Part shown: piece by piece, positions 6,837 through 9,831 of the stretch
Layout: each line of letters begins with the position of its first letter
Numbering within the stretch: the first letter of the stretch is position 1
From: JBOGZI01 sp050697275
GTDB taxonomy: Bacteria; Actinomycetota; Thermoleophilia; Solirubrobacterales; 70-9
Length of the DNA: 9,831 nucleotides
Reading direction: 5' to 3'
Assembly (NCBI GenBank): GCA_050697275.1
Contig: JBOGZI010000251.1
Coordinates: forward strand, 1 to 9,831
Notes under the pieces: model-generated
Told to the model about the DNA's origin: nothing
What the model saw: only the letters and a program-made list of their open reading frames with translations
The model's database searches: none
Program-made: the position numbers and the translations under genes

Positions 6837-7253
6837 CGCACCCCCGCGAGTACTCCGACACGAAGCGCGCTGAACGCGTGACCCGTTCTCGGGCTGGCTG
6901 TCGCCATGGCGGAGAACGCGGACGCCCCACGGGCCCGAGACGGCGAGGGGGGCCGGACCTCTGATCGCCGGTGCGACCAGAAAGATGACGCCGGCGATCG
7001 CGGTGATCACTCTGGCGAGCACCGTGATCACGCCGAGGATCAATGTGATCACTCTGACGATCACGAAGATCACTCTGACGATCACGAAGATCACGCTGGC
7101 GATCACGAAGATCACGCTGGCGATCACGGAGGGGGCCGCAGGCCGGAGGAAAGCGAGGGAAGGCGCGGATGCCGAGGCTGGGAGCCCCGGAACTGAGGGC
7201 CGCCAGCTCGCGAACAACCACCCGGATCCGGGCGGTGAGGGCCGGCTCGAGGT
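6837..7253. other. Intergenic stretch with no convincing gene
   Basis: These 417 bases lie between the thiolase stop and the ribbon-helix-helix-like gene. Frames on both strands stay open, but none has both a ribosome binding site and a recognisable product, and they cross known genes out of register. Apart from the 21-bp array, I note only a loose CGTTCTC/GAGAACG inverted repeat (6884-6890 and 6912-6918). No clear thiolase terminator is seen. Confidence 0.6.
6984..7130. repeat. Tandem array of seven 21-bp units rich in GATCAC
   Basis: Units start at 6984, 7005, 7026, 7047, 7068, 7089 and 7110. Units 4 and 5 are identical (GATCACTCTGACGATCACGA + A), units 6 and 7 differ from each other by one base, and units 1-3 are more diverged. 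A decayed eighth copy may lie at 6963-6983. Each late unit holds two GATCAC half-sites, and junctions between early units form the palindrome GTGATCAC. Units 4-5 are under 50% GC against about 70% around them. There are no unique spacers. Because 21 is a multiple of three, four of the six frames stay open through it, giving heptapeptides such as ITLTITK (plus) or FVIVRVI (minus). Confidence 0.95.
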
Positions 7254-7460
7254 GTGGCCGCTGAGGAAGAAGGGCGAGTTCGAATCCGAGGACGCCTTCT
7301 CGAGATACATAGAGGGCACGTCGGGATCAGGCTCACCGAGGCGGATCACCGCCTGCTCGGTGAACTCGCCAGTGCGCATGCCGTCCCGCTGGGCACGATG
7401 GCGCGGATGCTCGTGGTACGGGGCGTGCGCGCTGCAGCCGAGGGGCGGGAAGGACGCTGA
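7254..7460 (+). CDS. Small ribbon-helix-helix-like protein
   Basis: This frame of 68 codons starts at GTG 7254, the first start after an in-frame TGA at 7236. The C-terminal part reads HVGIRLTEADHRLLGELASA then HAVPLGTMARMLVVRGVRAA (residues 22-61): one beta-strand, a helix, a short turn with VPLGT, and a second helix. That is the layout of Arc/MetJ-type ribbon-helix-helix DNA-binding proteins, as found in antitoxins and small regulators. The first 20 residues are very basic and use rare-looking codons (ATA, AGA, CGA, CTT), unlike the GC-ending codons that follow. No toxin-like partner is found beside it. No properly spaced Shine-Dalgarno is seen, so the start is uncertain. It is convergent with the TetR gene. 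Confidence 0.5.
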   Translation: MAAEEEGRVRIRGRLLEIHRGHVGIRLTEADHRLLGELASAHAVPLGTMARMLVVRGVRAAAEGREGR

Positions 7461-7466
7461 GCGGGG

Positions 7467-7513
7467 CCGAACGCCTACGGGACCCTGGGTCTGCTCGGCA
7501 GGGCCGGGTTCGG
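7467..7513. terminator. Possible two-tier hairpin between convergent genes
   Basis: CCGAAC (7467-7472) pairs with GTTCGG (7508-7513), and inside it CCCTG (7483-7487) pairs with CAGGG (7499-7503). It fills the 76-bp gap between the RHH-like and TetR stops. The stems are short and there is no T tract. Confidence 0.3.
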
Positions 7514-7536
7514 GGAGGTGCCGAATGGCGAAGCCG

Positions 7537-8151
7537 TCAAGCGCGCAGCCCCTCGAGCAGCTCGAGCAGGGCCGCTTCGGCCCGCTCGCGGGCGGTGCTC
7601 GGATCCTGTGCGTCGGCGACGAAGAAGGCGGCCTCCGCGAGGGCCGCAACGAGCAGATGCGAGGTCGGCTGGAGCGGGACCTCGCGCAGCACGCCGGCCT
7701 CGATCGCCCCGGCGAGCGCCGCGCGGGTTAGGCCGAGGCCGTAGCGGGCGTCGATCTCGCGCCATTCGCGCCAGCCGAGCACGGCCGGGGCGTCGGTGAG
7801 CGCGATTCGCTTCACCGCGGGGTCCTCGCAGGCATCGAGGAAGGCCCGTGTCCCCGCCACCATCAGCTCCCAGGGGTCTTCGACCCCCTCGAGCTGCGCG
7901 GCGATGCCCTCGACGAGCTCCCGCTCGACCCGCTCGTGCACGGCGCGGAACAGGTCGCGCTTGTCGGCGAAGTGGTGATAGAGCGCGCCGCGCGTCACCC
8001 GGGCGCGGGCGACGATCTCCTCGGTGCCCACCTCGGCGTAGCCCCGCGCCGCGAACAGGTCGAGGCCCGCCTGCACGAGGGCGTCCCGCGTCGCGCGCGC
8101 CTCCTCCTCGCGGTGGCGACCGCCGGTGGCTGCGCTGCGCGAGCTCGTCAT
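7537..8151 (-). CDS. TetR/AcrR-family transcriptional regulator
   Basis: This 204-residue protein has the normal family length. The N-terminal DNA-binding domain covers about residues 18-66: ATRDALVQAGLDLFAARGYA, then the helix-turn-helix TEEIVARARVTRGALYHHF (43-61) and the closing ADKRDLF. The remaining all-helical part is the ligand-binding and dimer domain; it holds ALTDAPAVLGWREWREIDAR (about 116-135), a stretch seen in a common actinobacterial TetR subgroup. Such proteins usually repress a neighbouring gene and release DNA on binding a small ligand. The ligand is not readable. Neighbours are a convergent RHH-like gene and an upstream Cys-repeat gene on the same strand. A perfect palindrome lies 33-60 nt before the ATG and may be its operator. 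There is no Shine-Dalgarno; TAACCT lies 9 nt before the ATG. Confidence 0.95.
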   Translation of the reverse strand: MTSSRSAATGGRHREEEARATRDALVQAGLDLFAARGYAEVGTEEIVARARVTRGALYHHFADKRDLFRAVHERVERELVEGIAAQLEGVEDPWELMVAGTRAFLDACEDPAVKRIALTDAPAVLGWREWREIDARYGLGLTRAALAGAIEAGVLREVPLQPTSHLLVAALAEAAFFVADAQDPSTARERAEAALLELLEGLRA

Positions 8152-8160
8152 ACAGCCCGC

Positions 8161-8166
8161 AGGTTA
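8161..8166 (-). promoter_or_regulatory. Candidate -10 element of the TetR gene
   Basis: TAACCT on the minus strand is 9 nt before the TetR ATG, and no Shine-Dalgarno lies between. It matches the -10 consensus at TA and the final T. No clear -35 is seen; the 28-bp palindrome begins about 18 nt upstream of it. Confidence 0.4.
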
Positions 8167-8183
8167 GATCGGCCCCCGGAACG

Positions 8184-8211
8184 CGAACGGGGCCCGCGAG
8201 GGCCCCGTTCG
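8184..8211. terminator. Perfect 12-bp-arm palindrome: terminator or TetR operator
   Basis: CGAACGGGGCCC (8184-8195) and GGGCCCCGTTCG (8200-8211) pair without mismatch around a GCGA tetraloop, which is of the stable GNRA type. It lies 53 nt after the stop of the Cys-repeat gene, a natural place for its terminator, though no T tract follows. It also sits just upstream of the TetR -10-like element, where an autoregulatory operator could be. Confidence 0.6.
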
Positions 8212-8264
8212 AATCCCCACCGTCGGGGAGGTCGCTCCCTGCCTCCCGCGGCCGTCTGTCCGCG

Positions 8265-8891
8265 TTACGACTGCGGCGTGGTGACCGGCTGCGTCGGCTG
8301 CTGCTTCGCCTTGCCGCTCACGCACTTGCCGAAGGCGTTCCGGTTGTTGCGGTTGGTGCCGTAGAACTCCTCGAACGACTTGCCCTCGTGGTCCGCGGCG
8401 AAGTTCGGGTCGCCGCGCTCCGCCTTGCACTCCCGGGCCGCGTTCTGCACGTTCTGCCCATTCGCGTCCTGCTGCGCCTGAGCCTTGCCGCTGACGCACT
8501 TGCCGAAGGCGTTGCGGTCGTTCACGTTGGTGCCGTAGAACTGATCGAACGTCATCCCGCCGTGGCTGGCGGCGAAGTTCGGGTCAGCCTGCTCCGCCCT
8601 GCACTGCTGGGCGGCGTTGTTCACCGTCACCCGCGCCGGACCGGTCTGCTTGGCGCGGCAGTTGCGCATCGCCTTCTTCTCTCCATAGAGGCCCTTGAAG
8701 GCCTTGACGCCCATCGCCTTCTTCTCGGCCGCGCACTCCTGGCTGGCAAGCCCCCGTGCGTTGGCCTTGTCGCCGGACTGGCCGTTGCCGTTGCCCTTGC
8801 CCTGACCCTTGCCGGGGCCGGCGAGGGCGCCGGTCGCTCCGACCGATATGGCCACGGCACAGGTAACCGCGATCGTTACGAACTTCCTCAT
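8265..8891 (-). CDS. Secreted Cys-repeat protein with FYGTN...NAFGKC modules
   Basis: This 208-residue protein begins MRKFVTIAVTCAVAISVGAT, a signal peptide probably cut after ALA (residue 24), followed by a Gly/Lys/Asn/Gln linker. The mature part has three modules. Module 2 (93-138) and module 3 (150-195) match at 33 of 46 residues and share NAAxxCxAE, DPNFAA, FYGTN and RNAFGKCVSGKA; each has two Cys 35 apart (C97/C132, C155/C190). Module 1 (about 48-82) keeps ECAAEKKAMG and FKGLYG with Cys 25 apart (C53/C78) and lacks the DPNFAA part. The paired Cys suggest one disulfide per module outside the membrane. Similar NAFGKCVS proteins seem common in Thermoleophilia, with no known function. AAGGA lies 4 nt before the ATG, with GGGAGG further upstream. 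The frame stays open upstream to 9554, but only this start gives a signal peptide. Confidence 0.85.
   Translation of the reverse strand: MRKFVTIAVTCAVAISVGATGALAGPGKGQGKGNGNGQSGDKANARGLASQECAAEKKAMGVKAFKGLYGEKKAMRNCRAKQTGPARVTVNNAAQQCRAEQADPNFAASHGGMTFDQFYGTNVNDRNAFGKCVSGKAQAQQDANGQNVQNAARECKAERGDPNFAADHEGKSFEEFYGTNRNNRNAFGKCVSGKAKQQPTQPVTTPQS
8307..8615 (-). repeat. Two 138-bp tandem modules within the Cys-repeat gene
   Basis: The DNA at 8478-8615 and 8307-8444 encodes the two closely related 46-residue Cys modules, offset by 171 bp. The blocks for FYGTN and NAFGKCVSGKA are nearly identical at the DNA level, consistent with internal duplication. Confidence 0.8.
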
Positions 8892-8968
8892 TGGGTCCTT
8901 GACCTCCCGTTGGTGGTCTTGATTGTCATCCCTCGAAAGCGCCGCCGGGGGGCGGGGGGTTACGGCCT

Positions 8969-9019
8969 GATCGGATGTCCGGCCGCCGGCTCCTGACCGG
9001 CCCGGTCGATCGGCTGTCC
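8969..9019. promoter_or_regulatory. Direct repeat GATCGGnTGTCC in a divergent control region
   Basis: GATCGGATGTCC (8969-8980) and GATCGGCTGTCC (9008-9019) match at 11 of 12 bases with a 39-bp offset. Both lie in the 168-bp gap between the divergent Cys-repeat and sigma genes. They could be binding sites for a regulator; chance cannot be excluded. Confidence 0.3.
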
Positions 9020-9041
9020 ACGGTCGGCCCCGCCGCTCCGC

Positions 9042-9047
9042 TACGGT
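9042..9047 (+). promoter_or_regulatory. Candidate -10 element of the sigma factor gene
   Basis: TACGGT lies 12 nt before the ATG at 9060, with no Shine-Dalgarno between. It matches the -10 consensus at TA and the final T. No good -35 is seen. Confidence 0.35.
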
Positions 9048-9059
9048 CGGCCGGCACGC

Positions 9060-9611
9060 ATGACCCTGGAGCGATTCAACGCTCTGCTCGAGGCGGCCAG
9101 GGATGGGGACGAGGGCGCCTGGGCGGAGATCTTCGCCGAGCTGGCCCCCGCGGTCCTCGGCTACCTGCGCTCGAACCGGGCGCCGGACCCGGAGGACACG
9201 CTCGGCGAGGCGTTCCTCCAGGTGGCGCGCGACATGCACCGCTTCGAGGGAGACCAGCGCAGCTTCAGGGCGTGGGTGTTCACGATCGCCCACCACCGCA
9301 TGATCGACGCCCGCCGCTACGCCGCGCGGCGCCCGGTCGAGCTGGTCCCGGAGACGCCGGAGCCGAGGGGCGTCGCGGACGACGCCGCGCAGGAGGCTCT
9401 CGCCCGGATCGGCGCCGACGAGGTCCAGCGCGTGCTCGCCGAGCTCACGCCCGACCAGCGCGAGGTGCTGCTGCTGCGGGTGATCGGCGACCTCACGGTC
9501 GAGCAGGTCGCCGACGCAGTCGGTAAGCGCCCCGGCGCCGTAAAGGCCCTGCAACGACGGGGCCTCGCCGCGTTGCGGCGGGAACTCGGCCGAAAGGGGG
9601 TAACCCTGTGA
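9060..9611 (+). CDS. ECF-type RNA polymerase sigma factor (sigma-70 family)
   Basis: This 183-residue protein has the two domains of extracytoplasmic-function sigma factors. The sigma2 region (about 16-88) includes DPEDTLGEAFLQVARDMHRF and FRAWVFTIAHHRMIDARRY, which cover core-polymerase and -10 recognition. The sigma4 region (about 122-175) includes LAELTPDQREVLLLRVIGDL and the helix-turn-helix TVEQVADAVGKRPGAVKALQ, which reads the -35. No sigma3 and no C-terminal extension is present. Its TGA overlaps the GTG of the next gene as GTGA, a sign of coupled translation, so the next product is a candidate partner or anti-sigma factor. It is divergent from the secreted Cys-repeat gene, which could be a target. 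No Shine-Dalgarno is seen. Confidence 0.93.
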   Translation: MTLERFNALLEAARDGDEGAWAEIFAELAPAVLGYLRSNRAPDPEDTLGEAFLQVARDMHRFEGDQRSFRAWVFTIAHHRMIDARRYAARRPVELVPETPEPRGVADDAAQEALARIGADEVQRVLAELTPDQREVLLLRVIGDLTVEQVADAVGKRPGAVKALQRRGLAALRRELGRKGVTL

Positions 9612-9831
9612 GCCGCGGGGACGCTTTCGATGGAGAGATGGGATTTTCGAGGCGACTGAGCAGCGAGCAGCAGGAGCGACTGCTGGCAGGGGCTCCCTTC
9701 GCGGACGGCGGGGAGCTCGACCAGATCGCAGGGTTCGTGCGGGCGCTGCCCGCGCTCGTCCACGAGCGGCCGGACGAGGTGCTCGCCGCCGCGCTGGTCC
9801 CGCGGCTGGCCGCGGCGGCGCGAGGCTCGGG
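9608..9831 (+). CDS. Gene coupled to the ECF sigma factor, cut by the window end
   Basis: The frame starts at a GTG that overlaps the sigma stop by 4 nt and stays open for 74 codons to the edge. The product begins MSRGDAFDGEMGFSRRLSSE and continues with helical, Leu/Ala-rich sequence including ELDQIAGFVRALPALVHERP. By position it is likely an anti-sigma factor or a sigma-associated protein, and the DQIAGFVRAL-type segment resembles short proteins found after ECF sigma genes in actinobacteria. No zinc-binding HxxxCxxC motif and no membrane helix appears in the visible part, so the role stays open. High GC3 codon use supports it as coding. Confidence 0.75.
   Translation, partial: MSRGDAFDGEMGFSRRLSSEQQERLLAGAPFADGGELDQIAGFVRALPALVHERPDEVLAAALVPRLAAAARGS

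Noticed and set aside
6984..7130. CRISPR array
   Set aside because: Units are 21 bp head to tail with no unique spacers and no cas genes nearby.
6906..7196. 96-codon plus frame rich in His and Asp across the array
   Set aside because: There is no ribosome binding site, codons mostly end in A or T inside the array against the local bias, and there is no product outside the repeat.
6228..7649. 473-codon minus open frame with a hydrophobic VIFVIVR stretch
   Set aside because: It runs antisense across the thiolase and overlaps the TetR gene in another frame; it has no recognisable domain and no ribosome binding site. The hydrophobic part is only the 21-bp array read in this frame.
6985..7731. 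248-codon plus frame beginning with ITLTITK heptads
   Set aside because: Beyond the array it crosses the RHH-like gene in another frame and the TetR gene on the other strand, and the sequence looks like out-of-frame translation.
8205..8216. GTTCGAATCCCC, like a tRNA T-arm
   Set aside because: The flanking bases do not pair into a T stem, no D or anticodon arm fits, and the GTTCG is the right arm of the perfect palindrome.
8892..9554. Upstream extension of the Cys-repeat frame to 9554
   Set aside because: It is antisense to the sigma factor, and the signal peptide with its ribosome binding site marks the true start at 8891.

Overview
The window is about 70% GC, with coding frames strongly biased to G or C in the third codon position. 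Its gene content (ECF sigma factor, TetR regulator, many secreted proteins of unknown function, a DUF5679-type mini-protein, a Cys-repeat protein with an NAFGKCVS motif) fits an actinomycete. I would guess class Thermoleophilia (Solirubrobacterales-like), but this is inference from general familiarity and no marker gene is present. I see no rRNA, tRNA, CRISPR, insertion sequence or phage gene. The window looks like ordinary chromosome with one odd non-coding patch.

Left part, 1-2769, all minus strand. A PAS-only protein is followed after 54 nt by an MBL-fold hydrolase, and then by a Tat-exported protein built of about seven ~55-residue NxxGxxAF-like repeats that runs off the left edge. The last gene has no ATG, GTG or TTG ahead of its twin-arginine motif. 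An ACG codon sits where the start should be, behind a good Shine-Dalgarno sequence. Divergent from the PAS gene is a large secreted beta-propeller-like protein (2865-4424, plus).

Middle part, 4425-6836. A 48-residue GTG-started DUF5679-like protein (minus) lies between hairpins. Next come a single-pass membrane coiled-coil protein (minus) and, divergent from it across a 109-bp regulatory region with an AT-rich dyad, an intact thiolase (plus).

6837-7253 has no convincing gene and holds a tandem array of seven 21-bp units rich in GATCAC. It is followed by a small ribbon-helix-helix-like protein (plus) convergent with a TetR regulator (minus). A perfect 12-bp-arm palindrome separates TetR from a secreted Cys-repeat protein (minus). 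The window ends with a divergent ECF sigma factor whose stop overlaps the start of a second, truncated gene.

Across the window, five genes lack a Shine-Dalgarno sequence but have a -10-like hexamer 9-12 nt before the start codon, suggesting leaderless or near-leaderless transcripts. The thiolase, the DUF5679 gene, the Cys-repeat gene and the Tat gene have recognisable ribosome binding sites instead.
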